From contig FLQS01000025.1 in assembly GCA_900078375.1 (NCBI GenBank), positions 1 to 64,000 of the forward strand: a DNA stretch of 64,000 bases. Direction: 5' to 3'. The DNA comes from an uncultured Mycobacterium sp. (GTDB lineage: Bacteria; Actinomycetota; Actinomycetes; Mycobacteriales; Mycobacteriaceae). Shown piece by piece: positions 34,174 through 41,269 of this stretch (position 1 is its first letter; each line of letters begins with the position of its first letter). Under the pieces are notes generated by a model. It made no database searches and was not told the origin of the DNA. It worked only from the letters and a program-made list of their open reading frames with translations. The position numbers were made by a program, and so were the translations under genes.

Positions 34174-35202
34174 ATGCGCCAGGTGCGGATGATCGGTGCG
34201 GCCGTCCTGGCCGCCGGAATGGTCATGGTGGGTCCCGGCGCGACCGCGGGCGCCTGCGCCTGTGGCGGAATCGTCAGCCCCGACCTCGACGCGCACGTGA
34301 CCGGGGAGCAGAGCCTGGTCGCTGTCGACGGCAATACCGAGACCATCGTCATGCGCCTGGATCTGCACTCGGTGGCCGACAACGCGGCGCTGATCGTGCC
34401 CACCCCGACGCCGGCCGCCGCCACGGCAGCAAACCCCGGCCTGTTCACCGAACTCCAGCGGCTGAGCGCGCCCCGGATCGAGCCCGGCCGAAGCCAGCGG
34501 AGCGGTCTGGAGGAGGCCGGCGCGGTGCCCGGCGATGGTCCGACCGTCGTCGCCCAGGTCCAACTCGGCCCAATCGAGGCGACCACATTGACCGGCGGTG
34601 ACCTCACCGGCGTGCGGCAGTGGCTGGACGAGAACGGCTACACAATGCGACCGGAAGTCACCGCCCAGCTCGACCCCTACCTTGAGCAGGGCTGGTCATT
34701 CGTGGCGATGCGATTGACCGGCGAGCAGCCTCTCAGTGGTCAACTCGACCCGGTCCGGCTGGACTTCACCTCCGACAAGCTGGTGTACCCGATGCGAATG
34801 TCGGCCGCCGCCAGGGACACTCAACAAGTCGTGGTCTACACCCTGGCCCAGCACCGGATGCAACGCACCGATGCCGACGCCGCCCGCCAGGACATCGCCG
34901 TCGACTACGCGGGCTCGATCCAGGGTCGGACCAACGATGACACACTGACCGCATTGAGCATCAAAAATCCCTATCTGACCAGGATTTCGACGACGATCAC
35001 CGAACCTTCTTCTATTACAACAGATTTCGTCTTCGGTCCCGCACCCACCGACGATCCGTATCAGCGGGTGATCGGCCACCGCGATGACACCGACCACACC
35101 GACGCGCTGCTGCTGGCGTCGGGCGCCTCGGTCGTCGTGATCATCGTGGCGGCAGCGGTCGGGGTGATCTGGACCGTCCGGCACCGGCGATCGGTGCGCT
35201 GA
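34174..35202 (+). CDS. DUF2330 domain protein, exported and membrane-anchored
   Basis: The 342-residue product has a signal peptide and then the CACGGIVSP segment diagnostic of DUF2330 (CxCGG near the mature N-terminus). The beta-rich body carries EQSLVAVDGNTETIVMRLD and, near its end, KLVYPMRMSAAA. A C-terminal membrane helix (about residues 312-333) and a short basic tail follow, so the domain is displayed outside the membrane. The function is unknown. GGGAG lies just upstream of the ATG. It is 36 bp after cytochrome b561, possibly the same transcript. Confidence 0.85.
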   Translation: MRQVRMIGAAVLAAGMVMVGPGATAGACACGGIVSPDLDAHVTGEQSLVAVDGNTETIVMRLDLHSVADNAALIVPTPTPAAATAANPGLFTELQRLSAPRIEPGRSQRSGLEEAGAVPGDGPTVVAQVQLGPIEATTLTGGDLTGVRQWLDENGYTMRPEVTAQLDPYLEQGWSFVAMRLTGEQPLSGQLDPVRLDFTSDKLVYPMRMSAAARDTQQVVVYTLAQHRMQRTDADAARQDIAVDYAGSIQGRTNDDTLTALSIKNPYLTRISTTITEPSSITTDFVFGPAPTDDPYQRVIGHRDDTDHTDALLLASGASVVVIIVAAAVGVIWTVRHRRSVR

Positions 35203-35205
35203 GCG

Positions 35206-35658
35206 TCAGCCCGCGTCGAGCAGATGCGTGTCGTCCGACGACGATGCCACCAGCGCCCTCAGCCGGCCGAATAGATCGATGGCCGATTGGACGGCCTGAT
35301 CGACGAATGAGCCGAATTCAGTAGCGCCGGCGCGATAGCGCCGCTCGGCCAGCACACCGACCCGTCGCGGGTCCGACGACTCGAAGACCGTGGCGGTGAC
35401 CCGTGGGGCGGCGTCATTCCACTGTTCGACCAATGCCGCGACTCGGGTGCCCTGCTCGGCCGGGTAGTAGCGCTCGGCGGTGATGCTGATCTGGACCGCC
35501 GCTCCGGAAGGCCCGCACGGTTGCAGGTGCACGTGCAGGCGGCCGTGATAGGCGCTCACCAGGAAGAAGTACTCGTCGTCGTGGTGGCCGCGGAAGTGCC
35601 GCACCTGCCGGGTACGCAGGTAGCTCTCGATGAGCTGGGCGCCGATCGCGGTGTTCAT
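35206..35658 (-). CDS. YbjN-like (type III secretion chaperone fold) protein
   Basis: The 150-residue product resembles YbjN-domain proteins: an HFRGHHDDEYFFLVSAYHGRL strand pair, then ISITAERYYPAE, VAALVEQWNDA and a final helix FVDQAVQSAIDLFGRL. These are small alpha-beta proteins thought to be regulatory or chaperone-like. I chose the ATG at 35658 because the fold starts there; upstream in-frame starts (for example 35724) add a basic stretch. No Shine-Dalgarno is evident. The 236-bp gap upstream to 35894 contains no gene. Confidence 0.68.
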   Translation of the reverse strand: MNTAIGAQLIESYLRTRQVRHFRGHHDDEYFFLVSAYHGRLHVHLQPCGPSGAAVQISITAERYYPAEQGTRVAALVEQWNDAAPRVTATVFESSDPRRVGVLAERRYRAGATEFGSFVDQAVQSAIDLFGRLRALVASSSDDTHLLDAG

Positions 35659-35894
35659 GACTGTAGAACGGGCCGCACGGACGACACGGTTCCCAAAAAG
35701 CCCAAGGGTGCGCCAAGAATCCATTGAGAATTGGTTAAATGAGGGTGCACAGCCCACAACTTGAATTCATCTCCGAAAATGCCGATTTACGGCGCCTATT
35801 TGGGGTGCCGTAAATCTTTTGGCTTTCCCTGCACATCTGCTGAAAGCGTAGTAACTTCTGCCGCAGCAGTAACTCCAATGACAAGGGACGGACA

Positions 35895-36197
35895 ATGATC
35901 AAAGGTTTGTTGACGGCGGCTGCTGCCGCCGGGGCTATCGCGCTCGCCGGCGCACCATCTGCGTGGGCGATCACCAACGCCGAGGCCGACTACATCAAGG
36001 ACCTCACCAGTGCCGGAATCGCCGGCGACCAGGCGGCTTTGATCGCCGACGGCCACACGATCTGCAATGCACTGGCCGGTGGTGCGGATCCCAACACGCT
36101 GTCACAGACCTACTTCACCAACTCCGGTCAGATCAGCCACGCTCAGGCGGATGCCGCGATCAATTTCGCGAAGACCGACCTTTGCCCGGCTGGCTGA
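35895..36197 (+). CDS. DUF732 secreted protein
   Basis: The 100-residue product has a signal peptide (cleavage after SAWA, about residue 25) and a mature DUF732 domain. The features are ADYIKDLTSAGI, GHTICNALAGGADPNTL, then INFAKTDLCPAG, with two cysteines probably paired. DUF732 proteins are small helical exported proteins widespread in mycobacteria, without an agreed function. GGACGGAC precedes the ATG. A strong hairpin follows 23 bp after the stop. Confidence 0.9.
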   Translation: MIKGLLTAAAAAGAIALAGAPSAWAITNAEADYIKDLTSAGIAGDQAALIADGHTICNALAGGADPNTLSQTYFTNSGQISHAQADAAINFAKTDLCPAG

Positions 36198-36220
36198 CAG
36201 CCAACTTGCAGGACCGCGAG

Positions 36221-36249
36221 CGCGGCTGGCCTTACCTAGGCCAGCCGCG
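36221..36249. terminator. Bidirectional hairpin terminator between DUF732 gene and hisS
   Basis: A stem of 11 GC-rich base pairs (CGCGGCTGGCC at 36221-36231, GGCCAGCCGCG at 36239-36249) plus one T-A pair encloses a 5-base loop. It lies between convergent genes. The hisS stop codon (36236-36238) is at the loop/stem boundary, so the stem's right arm is the last hisS coding sequence. No U-tract follows, as is common for mycobacterial terminators. Confidence 0.6.
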
Positions 36250-37495
36250 TTATCACTTCAGCGACAACCGAGTCGGCCGGGACGTCGACCTGGGCCCCGG
36301 TGGCGAGATCTTTGACACCTACGGTGCCGGCCTCGATATCCCGGTCGCCTGCTACTAGGGCAATGCGGGCACCCGAACGGTCGGCCGCGCGCATGGCACC
36401 CTTCATCGCGCGGTCACCATAGGCGAGATCGATCCGCACTCCCGCCGCGCGCAGGGCCGCCGCCAGCGTCGCGAGCACCAATTTGGCCTGCTCGCCCAGC
36501 GGCACCCCGAACACATCGCAGCGGCTCGGGTTTCCGGCTGCCTTCCCCTCCGCGCGCAGTGCCAGCACGGTGCGGTCGACACCCAGCCCAAAGCCGATAC
36601 CCGATAGGTCCTGGCCGCCGAGCTGACGCATCAGCCCGTCGTAGCGGCCACCGCCGCCGATCCCGGACTGCGCACCGAGTCCGTCATGCACGAACTCGAA
36701 CGTGGTCTTCGTGTAGTAATCCAGTCCCCGCACCATCCGCGGATTGATCACGTAGGGCACCCCGAGCGCGTCGAGGTGCGCGAGCACCGTCTCGAAGTGC
36801 TGCTTGGCGACATCGGAGAGGTGATCGAGCATCACCGGGGCGTCGGCGGTCATCTCCCGCACGTGGGGTCGTTTGTCGTCGAGCACCCGAAGCGGGTTCA
36901 ACTGAACTCGTGTCTGTGTTTCTGCATCCAGATCCAGCTTTGACAGGAAGCTCTGCAACAGCTCCCGATACTGGGGACGGCAGGTGTCGTCACCCAGCGA
37001 GGTGATCTCGAGGCGGAAGCCGTCCAGCCCCAGCGACCGGAAGCCGGCGTCGGCGATCGCGATCACCTCGGCGTCCAGCGCGGGATCATCGACGCCGATG
37101 GCCTCGACCCCGACTTGTTGCAGCTGCCGGTACCGCCCGGCCTGCGGCCGTTCGTAGCGGAAGAAGGGGCCGGCGTAGCAGAGCTTGACCGGCAGCGCGC
37201 CCCGGTCGAGTCCGTGCTCGATGACCGCCCGCATGACGCCGGCGGTGCCCTCGGGCCGCAGTGTCACCGAGCGCTCACCGCGGTCGGCGAAGGTGTACAT
37301 CTCCTTGGACACCACATCGGTGGACTCACCGACGCCGCGGGCGAACAGTGCGGTGTCCTCGAAGATGGGCAGTTCGACGTCGCCGTAGCCGCCCAGCCGG
37401 GCCGTCCGCAGCAGGCCGTCGCGGACCGCGACGAACTCAGCCGACTCGGGCGGTAGGTAGTCGGGAACACCCTTGGGTGCCTGGAATTCGCTCAC
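36236..37495 (-). CDS. hisS: Histidyl-tRNA synthetase
   Basis: The 419-residue class II synthetase has VTLRPEGTAGVMRA (motif 1-2 region), motif 2 CYAGPFFRYERPQAGRYRQ, histidine motifs VRGLDYYTKTTFEF and IGGGGRYDGLM, motif 3 GIGFGLGVDRTVLAL, and a C-terminal anticodon-binding domain. It charges tRNA-His. The GTG start at 37495 overlaps the stop of the upstream MBL hydrolase gene (GTGA), matching the Rv2581c-Rv2580c pair. Confidence 0.97.
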   Translation of the reverse strand: MSEFQAPKGVPDYLPPESAEFVAVRDGLLRTARLGGYGDVELPIFEDTALFARGVGESTDVVSKEMYTFADRGERSVTLRPEGTAGVMRAVIEHGLDRGALPVKLCYAGPFFRYERPQAGRYRQLQQVGVEAIGVDDPALDAEVIAIADAGFRSLGLDGFRLEITSLGDDTCRPQYRELLQSFLSKLDLDAETQTRVQLNPLRVLDDKRPHVREMTADAPVMLDHLSDVAKQHFETVLAHLDALGVPYVINPRMVRGLDYYTKTTFEFVHDGLGAQSGIGGGGRYDGLMRQLGGQDLSGIGFGLGVDRTVLALRAEGKAAGNPSRCDVFGVPLGEQAKLVLATLAAALRAAGVRIDLAYGDRAMKGAMRAADRSGARIALVAGDRDIEAGTVGVKDLATGAQVDVPADSVVAEVITRLA

Positions 37496-38163
37496 GCAGT
37501 CAGACCTTCGAGGAATGGGTTGGTACGCCGTTCGAGACCAATGGTGGTGGATTCACCGTGCCCCGGTAATACCAGGGTGTCATCGTCGAGCACGAGCAGT
37601 CTTTCCACGATCGAGCCGAGCAGGTCTTTACCGCTGCCGCCCGGCAGGTCGGTGCGGCCCACCGATTGTTTGAACAGCGTGTCGCCGGTGAAAGCCATCG
37701 GATCCCGCAAACCAGCCCGGTCCACCCGGAACACTACCGAGCCGCGGGTGTGGCCCGGCGTGTGGTCGACGGTCACGGTGATGCCTCCGAGATCGAGTTT
37801 GTCGCCGTCGCGGTCGAGTTCGACGACCTGCTTGGGCTCGCGGAACAGCGCACCGAAGGCGAGCTGGCCGAGCCGGGGCCCGAACCCTCGGATGGGGTCG
37901 GCGAGCATGTAGCGGTCCTCGGGGTGGATGAACACCGGGCAGCCGAACGTGTCGCCCACCTTCTGCGCCGACCACATGTGGTCGATATGCCCGTGGGTGA
38001 GCAGCACGGCGGCCGGGGTCAGCCGATTCTCGTCGAGAATGCGGCGCAGATTGCCCATCGCACGCTGACCCGGGTCGACGACAATGGCGTCGGCCCCGGC
38101 GCGTGGGGCCAGCACGTAGCAGTTGCATGCCAACATGCCGGCCGGGAACCCGGTGAGCAGCAC
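37492..38163 (-). CDS. Metallo-beta-lactamase-fold hydrolase (glyoxalase II-like)
   Basis: The 223-residue product has the metal-binding THGHIDH motif, further ligands in DHTPGHTRGS and FTGDTLF, and the C-terminal LPGHGEST. It resembles hydroxyacylglutathione-hydrolase-type enzymes, though mycobacteria use mycothiol rather than glutathione, so the thioester substrate is uncertain. GTG start at 38163. It is translationally coupled to hisS, as in M. tuberculosis (Rv2581c), an old but unexplained pairing. Confidence 0.92.
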   Translation of the reverse strand: MLLTGFPAGMLACNCYVLAPRAGADAIVVDPGQRAMGNLRRILDENRLTPAAVLLTHGHIDHMWSAQKVGDTFGCPVFIHPEDRYMLADPIRGFGPRLGQLAFGALFREPKQVVELDRDGDKLDLGGITVTVDHTPGHTRGSVVFRVDRAGLRDPMAFTGDTLFKQSVGRTDLPGGSGKDLLGSIVERLLVLDDDTLVLPGHGESTTIGLERRTNPFLEGLTA

Positions 38164-38187
38164 GTCGTCCAGTTTCCCATCCCGGCG

Positions 38188-38472
38188 CTAGACGTCCTGC
38201 GGCGGAGGGCTCAAGTCCACGCCCGACTGCCGCGCGGCGTCATGCCACCCCGAAATGTATTTCCGCACCTCGGCATCGGTCTGCGCCCGCCGCGCGGTGA
38301 TGCGGGTCTGCCGGTAATTCTCGGTGACGACCCTAAGGACGAAGAGGCCGACAAACACCAGTCCGCCGTAGACGTTGCCGAACAGTGACCAGGTAAACAC
38401 CCCGGAAACGGCCGTACCCGCCGGCAACACGACCAGTAGCGCGAACATTGACCCCGGCTTGACGTAGCGCAC
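38188..38472 (-). CDS. Small membrane protein upstream of the MBL hydrolase
   Basis: The 94-residue product has two hydrophobic helices (MFALLVVLPAGTAVSGV and YGGLVFVGLFVLRVV) and a polar C-terminal tail with several Arg/Asp/Gln residues. The start is uncertain: I propose GTG 38472 after a GGGGGTG stretch, but GTG 38478 and ATG 38448 are also in frame. It ends 24 bp before the MBL hydrolase and probably leads that operon. The function is unknown. Confidence 0.6.
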   Translation of the reverse strand: MRYVKPGSMFALLVVLPAGTAVSGVFTWSLFGNVYGGLVFVGLFVLRVVTENYRQTRITARRAQTDAEVRKYISGWHDAARQSGVDLSPPPQDV

Positions 38473-38657
38473 GTGCACCCCCGTCCAGCCTGTGCCGGAA
38501 GCGTAGGTCGGCGGGCTAAGAGCCAGCTGATAGGTGTGCGAGGGTGAACGAAGAAGATGTCGAGCCACCACCACCACTACGACCGCCATTACTGTCCCCC
38601 AGCATCAGCTGGCACACTCGGTGCCGACTCAACCGATCATCGACGAAGGATCACGCG

Positions 38658-39554
38658 GTGCCCACGAACGAACAACGACGTGCGACGGCCAAGCGCAAAC
38701 TCGAGCGGCAGCTGGAGACCCGTGCGCAAAAAGAGAAGCGTCGCCAGCTGTTCGTCGTCATCGGCGGTGTCGTCGCGATCATCGTGGCCGCAGCCCTGGT
38801 CGCCACGTTCGTCCTGACCAACTCCGACGACAAGGACAAGACCACCAGCGCCGCGTCCTCCACACCGAGCAGCGCCGCGGCCGACGCGGGTGGAGCCACC
38901 ACCGCTCCCCCGGCCACCGGCGGTCTGCCGGCATTCAAACCCGGCGCGAACCTGGGCGCCAACTGCCAGTACCCGGCGTCATCCGAGCCGGCCAGCAAGA
39001 AGGTCGACCCGCCGCACAGCGGCAAGGTGCCGACCACCCCGCCGACGGTGAGCGTCAGCATGAGCACCAATCAGGGCAACCTGGGGCTGATCCTGGACAA
39101 CGCCAAGGCCCCCTGCACGGTCAACAGCTTCGCCAGCCTGGCGCAGAAGGGCTTCTTCGACAACACCCCCTGCCACCGGCTGACCACGTCGCCGTCGCTG
39201 GCGGTGCTGCAGTGCGGCGACCCGACCGGCAGTGGCACCGGCGGACCCGGCTACCAGTTCGCCAACGAGTACCCCACCGACCAGTACCCCCAGGGTGATC
39301 CCGGCTTGGACCAGCCGGTGGTCTATCCACGCGGAACGCTGGCGATGGCCAACGCCGGACCCGGCACCAACGGCAGCCAGTTCTTCCTGGTGTACAAGGA
39401 TTCGCAGCTGCCGCCGAACTACACCGCATTCGGCACGATCGACGCGACCGGGCTGGCCACGCTGGACAAGATCGCCGCCGCCGGGGTCGCCGGCGGCGGC
39501 CAGGACGGCAAGCCGAAGACTGACGTGCTGGTCAAGTCCGTCCTGCTGGACTAG
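38658..39554 (+). CDS. Membrane-anchored cyclophilin-type peptidyl-prolyl isomerase
   Basis: The 298-residue product opens VPTNEQRRATAKRKLERQLE, the same charged helix as M. tuberculosis PpiB (Rv2582). One membrane helix follows (about residues 32-55), then a Ser/Ala/Thr linker and an extracytoplasmic cyclophilin domain. Catalytic-type segments are PCHRLTT (arginine), LQCGDPTGSGTGGPGYQF and GTNGSQFFLVY. Four cysteines (NCQYP, APCTV, TPCHR, LQCGD) are also found in the next gene product and could form disulfides. The GTG at 38658 is preceded by AAGGA. It catalyses proline isomerisation during folding of exported proteins. Confidence 0.92.
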   Translation: MPTNEQRRATAKRKLERQLETRAQKEKRRQLFVVIGGVVAIIVAAALVATFVLTNSDDKDKTTSAASSTPSSAAADAGGATTAPPATGGLPAFKPGANLGANCQYPASSEPASKKVDPPHSGKVPTTPPTVSVSMSTNQGNLGLILDNAKAPCTVNSFASLAQKGFFDNTPCHRLTTSPSLAVLQCGDPTGSGTGGPGYQFANEYPTDQYPQGDPGLDQPVVYPRGTLAMANAGPGTNGSQFFLVYKDSQLPPNYTAFGTIDATGLATLDKIAAAGVAGGGQDGKPKTDVLVKSVLLD

Positions 39555-39560
39555 CCGGCC

Positions 39561-40562
39561 ATGAGCCAACCGCCGTACTACCCGCCACCACCACCGCACT
39601 ACGGTGCGCCGTACGGGGCTGGGCCGTATCCGTATCCGACCCCACCGCCGACGAACGGGATGGCGATCGCGTCGCTGATCTGTGCGTTCGTGTTCGCGCC
39701 GCTGGGCATCGTGTTCGGCCACGTCTCGCTGTCGCAGATCAAGAAGTCCGGCGAGGAAGGCCGCGGGCTGGCGATCGCCGGACTGGTGATCAGCTATCTG
39801 GTGACCGTGCTGAGCATCCTGGTCGTGATCGTCGGCATCGTGTTCTTCTCATGGATGGCGAAGGAATTGGAGCGCACCGGCGGTGCCGGCATTCCGGGAC
39901 GGACCACGACGGCCGGACCCGGCAGCGACCAACTGCCGCCCTTCAACCCGCCGGCCACCCTCGGCGCCAACTGCCAGTACCCGGCCACGGCCACCCCCGC
40001 CGACAAACCCGTCAAGCCGCCGCCCGCCGGCAAGGTGTCCACCTCGCCGGCGACGGTGGACGCGACGTTGATCACCAACCTCGGCCCGATCGTCCTGCAC
40101 CTCGACAACGCCAAGGCGCCGTGCACGGTCAACAGTTTCGAGGCCCTGGTCAAGCAGAACTACTTCGACAACACTCCGTGCCATCGGCTCACCGACTCGC
40201 GGTCACTGTCGGTGCTGCAGTGTGGTGATCCGACCGGCAACGGAACCGGCGGGCCGGGATACCGGTTCGCCAACGAGTACCCGACCAACCAGTTCCGCCC
40301 GTTCGACCCCGCTCTCAAGCAGGCGATCACCTATCCCCGCGGCACGTTGGCGATGGCCAACGCGGGGCCCGATACCAACGGCAGCCAGTTCTTCATCGTT
40401 TACCGCGACTCGAAGCTGCCGCCGACGTATACCGCGTTCGGCCAGGTCGACAAGACCGGTTTTGGGGTGATCGAAGACATCGCCGCGATCGGTATCGCCG
40501 GCGGTTCCGACGACGGCAAGCCGGCGAAACCGGTGACCATCAAGTCGATCCGGCTGAACTGA
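39561..40562 (+). CDS. DUF4190-cyclophilin fusion, second peptidyl-prolyl isomerase
   Basis: The 333-residue product begins with a Pro/Tyr-rich cytoplasmic segment. A DUF4190 unit follows, with two membrane helices separated by the GHVSLSQIKKSGEEGRGLAIAG motif. A linker and a complete cyclophilin domain come next (TPCHRLTDS, LQCGDPTGNGTGGPGYRF, GSQFFIVYRDS). The domain is clearly a duplicate of the preceding gene, down to the four cysteines and the final KSIRLN/KSVLLD strand, but the membrane anchor differs. It starts 6 bp after the first isomerase, so both are in one operon. Confidence 0.92.
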   Translation: MSQPPYYPPPPPHYGAPYGAGPYPYPTPPPTNGMAIASLICAFVFAPLGIVFGHVSLSQIKKSGEEGRGLAIAGLVISYLVTVLSILVVIVGIVFFSWMAKELERTGGAGIPGRTTTAGPGSDQLPPFNPPATLGANCQYPATATPADKPVKPPPAGKVSTSPATVDATLITNLGPIVLHLDNAKAPCTVNSFEALVKQNYFDNTPCHRLTDSRSLSVLQCGDPTGNGTGGPGYRFANEYPTNQFRPFDPALKQAITYPRGTLAMANAGPDTNGSQFFIVYRDSKLPPTYTAFGQVDKTGFGVIEDIAAIGIAGGSDDGKPAKPVTIKSIRLN

Positions 40563-40572
40563 GCCTGCTCGG

Positions 40573-40815
40573 CTACCCGGGCAGGCCTTGCTCTTCGGTG
40601 GGCAACGGCGCCGGTCCCTTGATGGCCGGTACCGCAACGGGCAGGTCAGCCTTGGCCGGGCCAGGTGACTGCGTGACCGTGACTCCGGTGGACATTTCCG
40701 AACTGAGGAACGAGCCGGTCTCGGTCTGCGGGTTGGCCGCCACCGCGGCGAACGCGCCCATCGAGACCAGGACGCCGGCACCGATAGTGGCGGATAACAC
40801 GTGAGATGTGTTCAT
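40573..40815 (-). CDS. Small exported protein of unknown function
   Basis: The 80-residue product has an N-terminal hydrophobic signal (VLSATIGAGVLVSMGAFAAV, cleavage near AVAA). A short Thr/Pro-rich mature region with no cysteine follows. The ATG at 40815 has GGAAAGAG about 9 bases upstream. It is convergent with the cyclophilin operon and diverges from the next small secreted-protein gene over a 116-bp gap. No family is recognised. Confidence 0.6.
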   Translation of the reverse strand: MNTSHVLSATIGAGVLVSMGAFAAVAANPQTETGSFLSSEMSTGVTVTQSPGPAKADLPVAVPAIKGPAPLPTEEQGLPG

Positions 40816-40931
40816 AGCGAATCTCTTTCCAAGAGGGATCTTGGCCTCTAGGAACAAGGGCATTGCAGCGGTTGATATTCCGCTGATTTCGACGAAATAA
40901 TCTGCGGCGCTGAGGCGTTGGCCAATGTGTT

Positions 40932-41216
40932 ATGCCTACTCAACTTCGAGGAGTCGCTCGTCTTATCCTGGGGACGATGGCGGCAGCCGCCTTCCTCGCC
41001 GTGCCAAGTGCCGTAGTCAACGCAGCGCAGCCCGGCTCCGTGGCACAGGGGGGCTGCTACGACGGCGTGATGCCGTGGAACCCCTACCTGCAGAGCTGCA
41101 GTCTGCCGTCCAAACAGCCGCGGGTACGCGGCGCGGCTCCGGACGCAGGGGCGATCATCGCGTGCCGGCACCATCCCGGCTGCCTGGCCTGGTACGTCAA
41201 TGGCGGTGGGCCCTAA
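40932..41216 (+). CDS. Small secreted cysteine-containing protein
   Basis: The 94-residue product has a signal peptide cleaved near NAA (about residue 32). The mature region of about 60 residues has four cysteines: GGCYDG, QSCSLP, IACRHH and GCLAWY. Spacing suggests two disulfides. Such small proteins of mycobacteria have no assigned role. The 53 bp after its stop, before the rel terminus, show no clear terminator. Confidence 0.65.
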   Translation: MPTQLRGVARLILGTMAAAAFLAVPSAVVNAAQPGSVAQGGCYDGVMPWNPYLQSCSLPSKQPRVRGAAPDAGAIIACRHHPGCLAWYVNGGGP

Positions 41217-41269
41217 CAGATGCTGGCCATTTCACTGGCCGAGATTCGCATCGCGGGCAGGTAGGCCAG

